Below are positions 1-8,614 of a DNA stretch of 64,000 bases, piece by piece (position 1 is the stretch's first letter; every line of letters starts with the position of its first letter). Location: NCBI GenBank assembly GCA_023958095.1, contig JAMLGJ010000014.1, forward strand, positions 1 through 64,000, read 5' to 3'. This stretch comes from Microthrixaceae bacterium. GTDB lineage: Bacteria; Actinomycetota; Acidimicrobiia; Acidimicrobiales; Microtrichaceae. The notes below the pieces were generated by a model that saw only the letters and a program-made list of their open reading frames with translations, made no database searches and was not told the origin of the DNA. A program made the translations under genes and the position numbers.

Positions 1-36
1 TCCACGCTCGCGCGCGGAACCGGTTCCCCGACGGGG

Positions 37-2457
37 TCAGTCCTCGCGCGCCGGGTTGGCGAACTGGGTGTAGCGATCGAGGAAGACCAGCCTGCAGGTG
101 CCCGGCGCACCGGCACGATGCTTCGCGACTATCACCTCGGCCATCTCCTTGTCGGTGGAATCGGGGTTGTACTTGTCGTCGCGGTACAGGAACATCACCA
201 CGTCCGCGTCCTGCTCGATGGAGTTGTGCGCGACGATGCCGTTGGCCACGAAGTTGTGCGTGCCGTCCACGGTCGCATCGAAGGTCTCCTGTGGACCCAG
301 CGGGGTGATCGCCTCCACCGTGTCCCACAGCACGTCGGACTCGGCGATCTCCGCGAGCTTCTTGGATCCGAGTGCCTCGGCCATGCGCGCCAGACGGTTT
401 CGGCTCGTCGCCCTCGGCCGTGTGTCGGTGCCGAGCAGGTAGCCGCCGCAGTACTGCTCCCCCAGCGCCGCGGCCAGGTCGCGATGGGTCATCCCGGCCG
501 ATTCCAGTTCGGTGACCACCAGCGACCTGACCTCGGCGGGAACGGTGTCGACGTTGGGGTTCCCCCGCACACCCCGCAGTGCCGCGAGGGCCGCCTCGAC
601 CTCCGTCTGACGCCGCGATCCGAAACCGATCCGCTCGAGGAGGATGCGTTGCTGGTCGGCGCCGTGGATCCACAGCCGCCAACGCGGTGAGGCACCGCCG
701 ATGTCGGTGATCCGCCCCAGCACACCGAAGCGGGTGAGCAGACCCTGTACGTCGTCGACGAGACGTCGGTGCGCAGTGGTGAGGGCGACGCGGACATGTG
801 GCCGTCCACGCAGGCGGGTCACGCCCAGGTAGCCCCGTTCGGAGAACAACGACGCGAGGAAGCCGGCCAGTGCGGCGTCACCCCAGCAGTGGACCCGCTC
901 GGGCACGCAACCATTTTCGAGGGCGAGGGTCACGAGGTCGCCGGGATCATCCTCGGGCTCCACCGTGAGGTGTTCGGGCGAGCCCAGAACCCGGGGAACC
1001 GCGATGCGCGACCCCGGCTCGAGCTCATCCAGGCGCCTCCAGCCCCCGATGGTCCTGAACGGGTGGTTCGCGCTGGCCTCGAGCCTGCGGCCAGATGCCA
1101 GCTCGAGGGCGAATGTCTCCTTGGTGCCGCTGGTGAACGCCCGTGTCAGGGTCGCCGGAACCATCCTCAGGTGCTCATCGAGACTCCACACCGGCACATC
1201 GGTCGCGCCGGTGGCCACCAGGTGTTCCAGGGTGACCTCGGAGTTGTCATCGCACCGGCGCAGGCGGGTGGACCCGGCCAGACAGCCCGACTCGCGCAGG
1301 TCGGCCAGTATGGGTCTCTTGTCGGATCGCTCCTCGAGTTTCCTCGACAGCTGCGAGAGCGCCACCACCGGTGCACCCAGTTCCCGTGCCAGCACCTTGA
1401 GACCGCGGCTGATCTCCGACACCTCGACCTGCCGGCTCTCGGCGGAGCCCCGACCCTGCATCAACTGCAGGTAGTCGACCACCACCATCCCGAGCGGCTG
1501 GCCGACCTTGTCCTGCAGACGGCGGGCCTTGGAACGGATCTCCATCAGCGACACCGCCGGGTTGTCGTCGATCCACATCGTTCCCTCGCCCAGGCGGCCG
1601 ATCGCCTTGGACACGTTGGACCAGTCGCGGTCGTTCAGCCGTCCGGTGCGCATCTTCATCGAGTCCACCCGGGCCTCGGCGGAGATGAGGCGCTGGGTTA
1701 TCTCCATGTGCCCCATCTCCAGGGAGAAGAACAGCACTGGCAGCTGCTCGCGGATGGCTGCGTGCGCGGCCATCCCCAGCGCGAAGGCCGTCTTGCCCAT
1801 TCCGGGCCGGGCCCCGATGACCACGAGCGCTCCCGGCTGGAGGCCTGCGAGCAGGCGGTCCAGCTCGTAGAACCCCGTCGGGGTGCCGGTCACCTCCTCA
1901 CCCCGCTCGGCCAACTCCTCGAGGTGGGTGAGGCTCTGCTCCAGCAGCGGGGCCAGGTCGGCGAGCGTGTCGGTGGAGCGACGTTGCGCGATCGCGAAGA
2001 TCGCGCTCTCCGCCTCGTCCATCGTCTTGTCTATGTCATCCCTGGGCGTGTAGCCGAGCTCCGCGATGTCGTTTGCAGCACCGATGAGGCGCCGCAAGAG
2101 GGCCTTCTCCTGCACGATGCGCGCGTAGTACTCGGCATTGGTGATGGCCGGCGTACGGGTCTGGAGCGTCACCAGGGTCGCAGTGCCGCCACAGGCCTCC
2201 AGCAGGTCCACCCTGTCGAGTGCCTCGGCAACGGTCACCGGGTCGATCCCGCCTCCGGTCAGCGCGAGCGTCTGCATCGTGTCGAAGATGTGACGGTGGG
2301 CCGGCTTGTAGAAGTCCTCCGAGGCAACGATCGGCGACACCGCACTCACCGCGTGTTCGGACAGGAGCATCGCTCCCAGCAGCGACTCCTCGGCTTCGAT
2401 GCTGTGGGGCGGCACCCGGGCCATCTGCTGCGCCGAGGGCGAGGGCTGGTCGTTCAT
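37..2457 (-). CDS. dnaB: Replicative DNA helicase DnaB, interrupted by an intein
   Basis: Hexameric 5'-3' helicase that unwinds DNA at the replication fork. The 806-residue reading frame has the DnaB N-terminal domain (residues about 15-165), the linker, and the RecA-like domain with Walker A GARPGMGKT (215-223) and Walker B VVVDYLQL. After the RESG motif, residues 392-745 are an intein, and helicase sequence resumes at SIEQDADVV (from 746). Without the intein the protein is about 452 residues, normal for DnaB. ATG start at 2457. It is the last gene of the rpsF-ssb-rpsR-rplI-dnaB run, separated from rplI by about 200 bp that hold a perfect DnaA box, so it may have its own promoter. Identification is secure. 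Splicing is inferred from intact junction residues. Confidence 0.97.
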   Translation of the reverse strand: MNDQPSPSAQQMARVPPHSIEAEESLLGAMLLSEHAVSAVSPIVASEDFYKPAHRHIFDTMQTLALTGGGIDPVTVAEALDRVDLLEACGGTATLVTLQTRTPAITNAEYYARIVQEKALLRRLIGAANDIAELGYTPRDDIDKTMDEAESAIFAIAQRRSTDTLADLAPLLEQSLTHLEELAERGEEVTGTPTGFYELDRLLAGLQPGALVVIGARPGMGKTAFALGMAAHAAIREQLPVLFFSLEMGHMEITQRLISAEARVDSMKMRTGRLNDRDWSNVSKAIGRLGEGTMWIDDNPAVSLMEIRSKARRLQDKVGQPLGMVVVDYLQLMQGRGSAESRQVEVSEISRGLKVLARELGAPVVALSQLSRKLEERSDKRPILADLRESGCLAGSTRLRRCDDNSEVTLEHLVATGATDVPVWSLDEHLRMVPATLTRAFTSGTKETFALELASGRRLEASANHPFRTIGGWRRLDELEPGSRIAVPRVLGSPEHLTVEPEDDPGDLVTLALENGCVPERVHCWGDAALAGFLASLFSERGYLGVTRLRGRPHVRVALTTAHRRLVDDVQGLLTRFGVLGRITDIGGASPRWRLWIHGADQQRILLERIGFGSRRQTEVEAALAALRGVRGNPNVDTVPAEVRSLVVTELESAGMTHRDLAAALGEQYCGGYLLGTDTRPRATSRNRLARMAEALGSKKLAEIAESDVLWDTVEAITPLGPQETFDATVDGTHNFVANGIVAHNSIEQDADVVMFLYRDDKYNPDSTDKEMAEVIVAKHRAGAPGTCRLVFLDRYTQFANPARED
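223..1284 (-). other. DnaB intein with degenerate LAGLIDADG endonuclease region
   Basis: In-frame protein insert of 354 residues (392-745 of the DnaB precursor). It starts with Cys (CLAGST), has a block-B His in ASANHPF, ends HNFVANGIVAHN, and is followed by Ser +1. These are the residues needed for protein splicing. The insertion point (RESG / SIEQD) is the one used by the well-known Synechocystis DnaB intein. A LAGLIDADG-like stretch at about 529-544 reads ALAGFLASLFSERGYL. The acidic residue expected in the DADG part is replaced by Arg, so the homing endonuclease is probably dead. Splicing probably still works. The splice junctions are read directly; endonuclease loss is inference. Confidence 0.93.
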
Positions 2458-2517
2458 CGGATCCCATCATCGGTCGAACGGGCTGTGGGCATCCAGAGGA
2501 CAATCATGCGGATTTCC

Positions 2518-2526
2518 TGTGGACAA
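2518..2526 (-). promoter_or_regulatory. DnaA box upstream of dnaB
   Basis: The minus strand reads TTGTCCACA, a perfect actinobacterial DnaA box, about 60 bp upstream of the dnaB start in the rplI-dnaB gap. A weaker relative (TTGTGGGAA on plus) lies at 2539-2547. It may let DnaA influence dnaB expression, or it may be one of the many isolated boxes found outside origins. Confidence 0.5.
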
Positions 2527-2656
2527 CGCTCGGATGCCTTGTGGGAATTGGCATCCGTGGAGCCGCCCGGGCGCGCGCGGGCTGTGGAGGAACGGTGGAG
2601 AACTCTCGGTGACGTCCCTCCGGGGACGACGGCGGCCCGGATCGGCCGCTATCAAC

Positions 2657-3112
2657 TCACTCGGCGACGACGTCCAGGTGGATAGGGAACTCCACATCGG
2701 AGTGGAGCTGGGCCATCACGTGGTGCGAACCGGTGGTCTTGATGTGCTCGTCCATCCGGATCGCCTTGCGGTCGATGTCGATGTCGGTCTGGTCCTTGAC
2801 CGCGGCGACGATCTCCGCAGCGGTGACCGAACCGAACAGCCGCCCACCCTCGCCGGCACGGGACTGCAGGGTCACGACCTTCGAGACGATCACCTTCGCG
2901 ATCTCCTCCGCGGCCTCGCGTTGTGCTGCGTCACGCTCGTCGCGGGCCTTGCGCATGGAGGCTGCCTGCTCCTCGGCCCCGGCGGTCGCCGGCATGGCCA
3001 GGGAACGGGGGAACAACATGTTGCGCGCGTGTCCCTTCTGGACCTCGACCACGTCGCCGCGGTTGCCCAGGCCGTCCACGTCGGCCCGCAGGATCACCTT
3101 CACGGTCTTCAT
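2657..3112 (-). CDS. rplI: 50S ribosomal protein bL9
   Basis: Large-subunit protein that binds 23S rRNA near the L1 stalk. 151 residues, the usual length. It begins [19 protein letters not shown], the conserved N-domain; the [11 protein letters not shown] stretch of the rRNA-binding region and the long connecting helix follow. Its ATG overlaps the rpsR stop codon (ATGA at 3109-3112), so it is translationally coupled to rpsR. Confidence 0.97.
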   Translation of the reverse strand: MKTVKVILRADVDGLGNRGDVVEVQKGHARNMLFPRSLAMPATAGAEEQAASMRKARDERDAAQREAAEEIAKVIVSKVVTLQSRAGEGGRLFGSVTAAEIVAAVKDQTDIDIDRKAIRMDEHIKTTGSHHVMAQLHSDVEFPIHLDVVAE

Positions 3113-3540
3113 TCGCTCGCCTCCGCAGCCTTCGCGGCAGCCTCACCGGGTGCAGCATCTCCGGTGGATGAGCCGCGTTCCTCGGCACCCGCACCCGAGC
3201 GCTCCGGGCGGCGGTCGTCATCGCGCGGCGGGCGATCGCGTCGGCCGCGCCGGTCGCCGCGGCCACCACGCTGGGTCGTCACACGCGACGAGTAGGGCAA
3301 CAGGGCCATCTCGCGTGCGTTCTTGATCGCCTTCGAGACCTCGCGCTGCTGCTGCTCGCTGTTGCCGTTGACCCGCCTGGCGCGGATCTTGGCCCGGTCC
3401 GACATGAACCGCCGCAGCAGCTCGGTGTCCTTCCAGTCGACGTAGTCGATGCCCTCGGAGTCGAGAATCGAGGTCTTCTTCTTGAACTTGCGCCCGGCAT
3501 CCTTGTCCTTGGCCGTGCGCTTGTTTGATGACTTGCCCAT
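3109..3540 (-). CDS. rpsR: 30S ribosomal protein bS18 with long low-complexity tail
   Basis: Small-subunit protein that pairs with bS6. The conserved core (residues about 20-88) includes [28 protein letters not shown] and the end ALLPYSS. The protein is 143 residues, whereas bS18 is normally about 75-90. The extra C-terminal part of roughly 50 residues is rich in Arg, Asp, Gly and then Ala/Glu and looks disordered. The ATG overlaps the ssb stop by one base (TGATG), and the gene's own stop overlaps rplI. The core identity is certain; the role of the tail is unknown. Confidence 0.96.
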   Translation of the reverse strand: MGKSSNKRTAKDKDAGRKFKKKTSILDSEGIDYVDWKDTELLRRFMSDRAKIRARRVNGNSEQQQREVSKAIKNAREMALLPYSSRVTTQRGGRGDRRGRRDRPPRDDDRRPERSGAGAEERGSSTGDAAPGEAAAKAAEASE

Positions 3541-3989
3541 CAGAACGGCTCCTCACTGTCGTCATATGCAGGCGTGGAGGACTGCTGCTGGGGTGCAGCC
3601 GGCGCTCCGTATCCGCCGCTCCCGTCGCCCCGCTCGTTCCTCGACACGGCGGCCGTGGCCCAGCGCAGGCTGGGTCCCACCTCGTCGGCGACGACCTCCA
3701 CCTTCGAGCGCTTCTCACCCTCCTGGGTCTCCCAGGAACGCTGCTCGAGGCGCCCCACGACCATCACGCGCATGCCCCGGGTGAGTGACTCCGAGATGTT
3801 CTCCGCGAGGTCGCGCCAGGCGACGATGTCGAAGAAGCTGGTCTGCTCCTCCCACTCGTTGGTCTGGCGGTTCTGCCAACGGCGGTTGACCGCCAGGCCG
3901 AAGTTGGCAACCGGGGCCCCGCTCGGGGTGAACCGGAGTTCGGGGTCGCGCGTGAGGTTGCCAACCAGTTCGACGGTGTTTCCTGCCAT
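3540..3989 (-). CDS. ssb: Single-stranded DNA-binding protein SSB
   Basis: Protects single-stranded DNA and recruits repair and replication proteins. 149 residues. The OB-fold spans residues 1-110 ([20 protein letters not shown] ... [15 protein letters not shown]), then a Gly/Gln-rich linker and the acidic tip DSEEPF that docks partner proteins. The SD GGAAGGAG lies 5 nt before the ATG at 3989. It sits in the classic rpsF-ssb-rpsR operon and overlaps rpsR by one base. Confidence 0.97.
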   Translation of the reverse strand: MAGNTVELVGNLTRDPELRFTPSGAPVANFGLAVNRRWQNRQTNEWEEQTSFFDIVAWRDLAENISESLTRGMRVMVVGRLEQRSWETQEGEKRSKVEVVADEVGPSLRWATAAVSRNERGDGSGGYGAPAAPQQQSSTPAYDDSEEPF

Positions 3990-4004
3990 CGTGGCTCCTT
4001 CCGT

Positions 4005-4337
4005 TCAGTCCGCCGAAGCCAGCAGGCCGCGGCGCTCGGCCTCGGCGTCAGGCAGACGGATCAGCTTGTGGCGGACGACGTCGTCCGCGAGCCGCAAGAA
4101 GCGGTCCACATCGGCCAGGTCGGTCGCGTCGGTGGTGATCTCGAGCACGGTGTAGACACCCTCGTGCTTGTGATCGATCTCGTAGGCGAAGCGCCTGCGA
4201 CCCCACTTGTCGACGGTGGGCACGATGCCCTCTCCCGCCTCGACCATCTCGGTGACCCGGTCGATCACTGCGGTGTTCGCAGCGTCGTCGGCGTCGGCAT
4301 CGACGATGATCATCAGTTCATACGCGCGAGAGGGCAC
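4005..4337 (-). CDS. rpsF: 30S ribosomal protein bS6
   Basis: Binds 16S rRNA together with bS18 in the platform. 110 residues beginning MPSRAYELMIIVDADA, with the KWGRRRFAYEI strand conserved. The start is GTG at 4337, fixed by the strong SD GGGAGGT at 4344-4350. It is the first gene of the rpsF-ssb-rpsR-rplI-dnaB transcription unit. Two hairpins lie in its leader (see the separate entry), a place where bS6:bS18 autoregulation is known in many bacteria. Confidence 0.97.
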   Translation of the reverse strand: MPSRAYELMIIVDADADDAANTAVIDRVTEMVEAGEGIVPTVDKWGRRRFAYEIDHKHEGVYTVLEITTDATDLADVDRFLRLADDVVRHKLIRLPDAEAERRGLLASAD

Positions 4338-4376
4338 GTGATTACCTCCCTGTGGTCCTGGCCCGGTGGCCGTCGG

Positions 4377-4481
4377 GTCCTGATCCTCTCAGGACAGGGT
4401 TCGAGTTGGGCAGCCAACTGTAGACCCGCAGGGGCAGCGGGTCCACATCGGCCCGGCGGGGGCACCGCGAGGCCGATGTGG
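4377..4481 (-). promoter_or_regulatory. Leader hairpins upstream of rpsF
   Basis: The 295-bp gap between panB and rpsF holds two perfect inverted repeats. Near rpsF there is a 7-bp stem (4377-4383 with 4389-4395, GTCCTGA / TCAGGAC) with a 5-nt loop, about 40 nt before the start. Farther up there is an 11-bp stem (4443-4453 with 4471-4481, CCACATCGGCC / GGCCGATGTGG). In many bacteria the rpsF leader carries a bS6:bS18-binding RNA structure. I cannot match the known motif by eye, so this is only a candidate. Confidence 0.4.
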
Positions 4482-4632
4482 TCCTGGCGATGGATCGCTG
4501 CGGGTCACTGGGTGCCGGTGTGTCCACGAACGGAGCATCGCAGCAGGGTGTGACAGCGGGTGGTCCGCGGGTGCCCGACCCCGGGCCCTTGAGGACTCCG
4601 CCGCGTCGGCTGCCGCATGGCGACAGAGCGGG

Positions 4633-5508
4633 TCAGCTGCCGTAGAGCGACAGGGCCTCCGCCTGGTCCTCGGAGAGGTGGTAGGTCTCCTCGGGCCCGG
4701 GGAAGGCACCTCCGCGCACATCGGCTGCGAAACGCGAGAGTGCGTCGACCGCGTCACGGTGCTGGTCCGCGTAGCGACGCACGAACTTCGCCGGACGCCG
4801 GTCCTCGAGTCCGAGAAGGTCGTGGTACACCAGCACCTGGCCGTCGCAGTGCGTGCCCGCACCGATGCCGATCGTGGGTACCTCCACCGAGTCGGTCACG
4901 AGCTTCGCCACCGCGTCGGGGACACCCTCGAGCACGATCGCGAAGCATCCTGCGTGCTCGAGTGCCTTGGCATCGGCAACGAGGGCGAGAGCAGCCGCCG
5001 AGTCCTTCGCCTGGACCCTGAATCCGCCCATGGCGTGCATCGACTGCGGAGTGAGTCCGAGGTGGCCCATGACGGGGATCTCGGCATCGGTGAGTGCCTC
5101 CACCATCGGAACCCGCTTCGTGCCTCCCTCGAGCTTCACGCACTGTGCCCCGGCCCGGATCAACTCGGCCGCGTTCATGACCGTGTCGGCCTCGCTGACG
5201 TGGTAGCTCATCCATGGCAGGTCACCCACGACGAGCGCCCCGGGACGCGTCCGCGCCACGGCAGCGATGTGGTGTGCCATCTCCTGGACGGTCACCGAGA
5301 GCGTGTCCTCGTGGCCCAGGACCACCATCGCCAGCGAGTCACCGACGAGGATCAGGTCGACTCCGGCTTCGTCGACGGTGCGTGCGCTGGACGCGTCGTA
5401 AGCGGTGACCATGACCAGCGGCTCGTCCCCGCGACGAACCTTGGTCCCGCGAACCGATGGGACGGTCCGCGGCTTTCGGGACGGGTCGGGTGCGGTGGTT
5501 GGTGCCAC
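4633..5508 (-). CDS. panB: 3-methyl-2-oxobutanoate hydroxymethyltransferase
   Basis: First committed step of pantothenate/CoA synthesis: transfers a hydroxymethyl group from methylene-THF to 2-oxoisovalerate, giving ketopantoate. 291 residues. Family signatures seen: VMVTAYDASSARTVDEAG, DLILVGDSLAMVVLGHEDTL, VVGDLPWMSYH and VKLEGG. The longer open frame upstream is not used: the GTG at 5508 has the strong SD AAGGAGGA just before it. It is transcribed alone, followed on the same strand by rpsF after 295 bp. Confidence 0.96.
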   Translation of the reverse strand: MAPTTAPDPSRKPRTVPSVRGTKVRRGDEPLVMVTAYDASSARTVDEAGVDLILVGDSLAMVVLGHEDTLSVTVQEMAHHIAAVARTRPGALVVGDLPWMSYHVSEADTVMNAAELIRAGAQCVKLEGGTKRVPMVEALTDAEIPVMGHLGLTPQSMHAMGGFRVQAKDSAAALALVADAKALEHAGCFAIVLEGVPDAVAKLVTDSVEVPTIGIGAGTHCDGQVLVYHDLLGLEDRRPAKFVRRYADQHRDAVDALSRFAADVRGGAFPGPEETYHLSEDQAEALSLYGS

Positions 5509-5603
5509 GGCGATCCTCCTTGTGCGGTCCAGCGCCACTCGGCTGCCGGCCTCTTCCCATCCTACGGCACCACCCCGGACCGGCCAAGCGGTACATTCGC
5601 CCC

Positions 5604-5813
5604 ATGGCCACCTGCCAGAGCTGTGGACGCGACGGGGAGACCGTGACCAAGGTGCAACGCATGTACCTGGCCGACTCCGGGCCCGAGCACGCCGGCGATC
5701 GACGCGAGCCTCACCAGCTCGATCCTGCATCGCCGCCGGTGGCCGGCGAGATAGAGCTCTGGTGCGCCTCGTGCTGTGGCACGTTCCCCCACGTGGTGGT
5801 GGAGGTGGACTGA
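5604..5813 (+). CDS. Small zinc-ribbon protein of unknown function
   Basis: 69 residues, with two Cys pairs, CQSC near residue 4 and CASC near residue 55, spaced as in a zinc ribbon. The middle is hydrophilic and poorly conserved-looking. The ATG at 5604 was chosen because TACATT at 5592-5597 lies 6 nt upstream, which fits a leaderless transcript; no SD is visible. It is divergent from panB (95 bp gap) and convergent with the PBP gene. Reality of the gene is supported by the paired Cys motifs and clean start. No function can be assigned. Confidence 0.6.
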   Translation: MATCQSCGRDGETVTKVQRMYLADSGPEHAGDRREPHQLDPASPPVAGEIELWCASCCGTFPHVVVEVD

Positions 5814-5852
5814 CCGGGTCGCCCCTCCGGCTGCAGATCCCGGGATCGCCGG

Positions 5853-8027
5853 TCAGCCGTCGGGCACGGTCGTCGTCGTGGAGGACGACGCCGGGGTGCT
5901 GCTCGTGGTGGATTCCGTCGGGGTGGTGGTGGTGGTAGCGGAGTCGTCGTCCACCTCGGTGGTCGTGGTGGACTCCTCGGGTTCGGTGGTCGTGGGCGTG
6001 GTCGTCGTGGTCGTCTCGCTGGCCGGGACCATCGAGGGGTTCAGGACCTCGTCGCCGTAGTCGGCGCCCACGTAGTCGCAGTCGTCGGAATCGTCGGTGG
6101 CCTCGAGCATGAAGTCCCGCCATATGCGTGCCGGGAACGAACCACCGGTCACCTTGCGGCCCTGGTAGACCATCTCGGTGGGGGTGTCGTTGCCCATCCA
6201 CACCGCGGTCGTCATCCTGCAGGTGTAGCCGGTGAACCACGCGTCCTTGTTGTCGTCGGTGGTTCCCGTCTTGCCGGCGGCGGGCACGTCCAACCCGGCC
6301 GCGGTACCGGTGCCCCGCTGGATCACCCCGAGCAACACGTTGGTCACCGTGTCGGCCACCCCCTCGTCTATGACCTGCTCGCTCACGACCTCCTCACCGA
6401 TGTCGAACAGCACGTTGCCCGCCGCGTCCTCGACCCTGGTGATCACGTACGGCTCGGTGTGGCGACCGCGCGCCGCGAAGGTCGAGTAGGCACTCGCCAT
6501 GTCGAGCACGCTCACCTCACCCGATCCGAGCACCAGGGAGTAGTTCGGCTCCAGTTCGCTGCGCACCCCGAGCCGCTCCGCCATGTCGACGAGCTGCTGG
6601 GGACCCACCGTGTCGACGATTCCCGCGTACACCGTGTTGGTGGAGCTCCACGTCGCCTCCTCGACGGTCTGCACTCCATATGAGCTGCCGCCGTAGTTGG
6701 CGGGCTTCCACAGCTCCCCGGGAGATGCGAACACGCCCGGGAAGCTCGTGGTGCGGGGCGCCTGGAAGCGCGACTCGATGGAGTAGTCCTGTTCCACGAA
6801 CGCCGCCAGGGCGAGGGGTTTGAAGGTGGAGCCCGCGGGTCTGCCCGAACCGCCTCCCTCGCGGCCCAGGGCGAGGTTCACCTTGCTCTCGGAGAAGTCC
6901 CGGCCCGCGACCATCGCCCGAACCCTCCCGAAGTCGTCCACCGAGACCAGGGAGCCGAGTGGGGCGTCGGGTTCGTCGAGGGTCTCCTCCACGGCCTCGG
7001 TGGCCGCACGTTGCAGCCGGGGGTCGAAGGTGGTGTAGACGCGCAGGCCCTGTGTCTGTGCGGCCGCCCCGAAGCGTTCGCGCAACTGCGAGCGGATCCA
7101 CTCGAGCCAGTACTCCGAACCGATGTCCGCGTACTTGACGTCGTTGAAGTCGGCCTGCTTCTCGGTGCGGGGACGGATCGTGACCACCTGGGGCGAGCCG
7201 TCGGGCGCCACCGCCTCGCTCACCCAAGGCACCTCCGCCGCCTGCTCGGCCTGCTCGGCGGTGATGTAGCCCTCCTCGACCATTGCGTCGAGGGTCACCT
7301 GCACGCGCCTGGTGGCCTCCTCGGGGTCCTGGGTGGCATCGGCCGACTCGGGGGAGCGGATGAGTCCCGCCAGGTATGCCGCCTGGTAGAGCTGCAGGTC
7401 CGACACCGGCACTCCGAAGTAGGCCCTCGAGGCCGCCTCCACGCCGTAGGCCCCGCGGCCGAAGTAGATCTGGTTCAGGTACCGGGTCAGGATCTCGCGC
7501 TTGTCGAGTCGCTGCTCGAGCTTCACCGCGAGCACCGCCTCGCGCAGCTTGCGGTCGAGGGTCCGCTCCGAACTCAGGTACACCGTCTTGACGTACTGCT
7601 GGGTGATCGTGGAACCGCCCTGGCGCGAGGTGCTGTCACCCAGCACGTCGCGCACGACCGCCCTGGTGATCCCGATGGGGTCGATTCCGCCGTGGTCGAA
7701 GAAGTTCCGGTCCTCGGTGGCCAGGACCGCCTGCACCAGCACCGACGGGAGCTCCTCGTAGTCGACGATCACCCGTTCCTCCGCAGCGGTGAGGGACGCC
7801 AGGGCGTTGTCGAACCCGCACTCGCCGGGGGCGACGTCGATGTCGCACACGAAGGTGGTCTCGATCGGCTCCACCTCAGCGGGCAGCTCGATGGTGTTGA
7901 GGACCATCCAGGCACCACCGGCGGCGACGGTGGCCAGCACGGCGAGGGCGAAGAACACCCGACGCGTCCTCCACAGCAGGCCGCGTCGCGGCCGGGTCGT
8001 CCTGTCGGGTTCAGCTGCCATTGTCAT
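5853..8027 (-). CDS. Class A penicillin-binding protein (transglycosylase/transpeptidase)
   Basis: Polymerises and cross-links peptidoglycan outside the membrane. 724 residues: one N-terminal TM helix (about 24-44), a GT51 transglycosylase domain with catalytic ATEDRNFFDHGG (Glu 105) and GGSTITQQ, then the transpeptidase with SxxK (STFK, Ser 400), SxN (STN, 462-464) and KTGT (586-589). The last 60 residues are almost only Thr, Ser, Glu and Pro, a wall-spanning or disordered tail. A PBP lies near the rpsF-dnaB cluster in mycobacteria too (ponA1), which fits the context. ATG at 8027, with a second Met two codons on. Confidence 0.95.
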   Translation of the reverse strand: MTMAAEPDRTTRPRRGLLWRTRRVFFALAVLATVAAGGAWMVLNTIELPAEVEPIETTFVCDIDVAPGECGFDNALASLTAAEERVIVDYEELPSVLVQAVLATEDRNFFDHGGIDPIGITRAVVRDVLGDSTSRQGGSTITQQYVKTVYLSSERTLDRKLREAVLAVKLEQRLDKREILTRYLNQIYFGRGAYGVEAASRAYFGVPVSDLQLYQAAYLAGLIRSPESADATQDPEEATRRVQVTLDAMVEEGYITAEQAEQAAEVPWVSEAVAPDGSPQVVTIRPRTEKQADFNDVKYADIGSEYWLEWIRSQLRERFGAAAQTQGLRVYTTFDPRLQRAATEAVEETLDEPDAPLGSLVSVDDFGRVRAMVAGRDFSESKVNLALGREGGGSGRPAGSTFKPLALAAFVEQDYSIESRFQAPRTTSFPGVFASPGELWKPANYGGSSYGVQTVEEATWSSTNTVYAGIVDTVGPQQLVDMAERLGVRSELEPNYSLVLGSGEVSVLDMASAYSTFAARGRHTEPYVITRVEDAAGNVLFDIGEEVVSEQVIDEGVADTVTNVLLGVIQRGTGTAAGLDVPAAGKTGTTDDNKDAWFTGYTCRMTTAVWMGNDTPTEMVYQGRKVTGGSFPARIWRDFMLEATDDSDDCDYVGADYGDEVLNPSMVPASETTTTTTPTTTEPEESTTTTEVDDDSATTTTTPTESTTSSTPASSSTTTTVPDG

Positions 8028-8142
8028 CCCAGAGGGCGCGGCCGGGGCACGGAAGTGCTCGTGGTGTGCGCGGGGGTCGCGCGGGGCCGTTCAATTCTGG
8101 TTGATCGGAACGCACATTGGTAGGCACCCCTCCCAGGGCACC

Positions 8143-8556
8143 TCAGCGCTGTGCGGGATCGACCAGCGGGACTATGTCGAGCAGGTGGTTCCAGCCGCAC
8201 TCGATGCAGACCTCGACGGTGTAGGTCCGGGCGTTCGGCTTGCCGCCGTAGCGGGCCGCCAGACGCTTCAGGTCGGCCCGGTTCTCGACCACCCGGCCGC
8301 CCGCAGGCAGCCTGGGGGCGAAGACGTAGGACACCAGGCGCAGGGCCTGTTCCCCACACACGGGGCACGGCACCGTTGCCTTGCGCGAATGGTTGTTGGC
8401 GACCCGTATCAACTCGCGTTGGGCATCGCACACGTCACCCCGCGAGACCTCCCCCGCACGGAGCCTCCTCAGCAGCTGGCGCCTCGCGAGTCGGTAGTCG
8501 ATGCTCCCGGGCTGTGAGCCCTCCCGGCCCGGGGCGTCTGGCTGCAGGAACGGCAC
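8143..8556 (-). CDS. DUF5318 family protein
   Basis: 137 residues. The pattern SIDYRLARRQLLRRLRAGEV ... RGDVCDAQRELIRVA ... CPVCGEQALRLVSYVF ... YTVEVCIECGWNHLL matches the actinobacterial DUF5318 family, with two CxxC pairs that probably bind zinc. Function unknown. The open frame extends upstream, but the GTG at 8556 is preceded by TAACCT 8 nt away, consistent with a leaderless start, and the upstream part would overlap the divergent methyltransferase. In mycobacteria this family is encoded next to ponA1, the same neighbour as here. Confidence 0.8.
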   Translation of the reverse strand: MPFLQPDAPGREGSQPGSIDYRLARRQLLRRLRAGEVSRGDVCDAQRELIRVANNHSRKATVPCPVCGEQALRLVSYVFAPRLPAGGRVVENRADLKRLAARYGGKPNARTYTVEVCIECGWNHLLDIVPLVDPAQR

Positions 8557-8614
8557 GGGGCCCAAGGTTAACGGGATCCGCCACCTGCTCAGCGGGGTCG
8601 GCCAGACTGCCGAC

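Noticed and set aside
769-2685. Long plus-strand reading frame opposite dnaB
   Set aside because: Antisense shadow produced by GC-rich third codon positions; no domain, and dnaB on the other strand is unmistakable.
5509-6240. Upstream extension of panB
   Set aside because: Overlaps the PBP gene and the small zinc-ribbon gene; the SD AAGGAGGA before GTG 5508 marks the real start.
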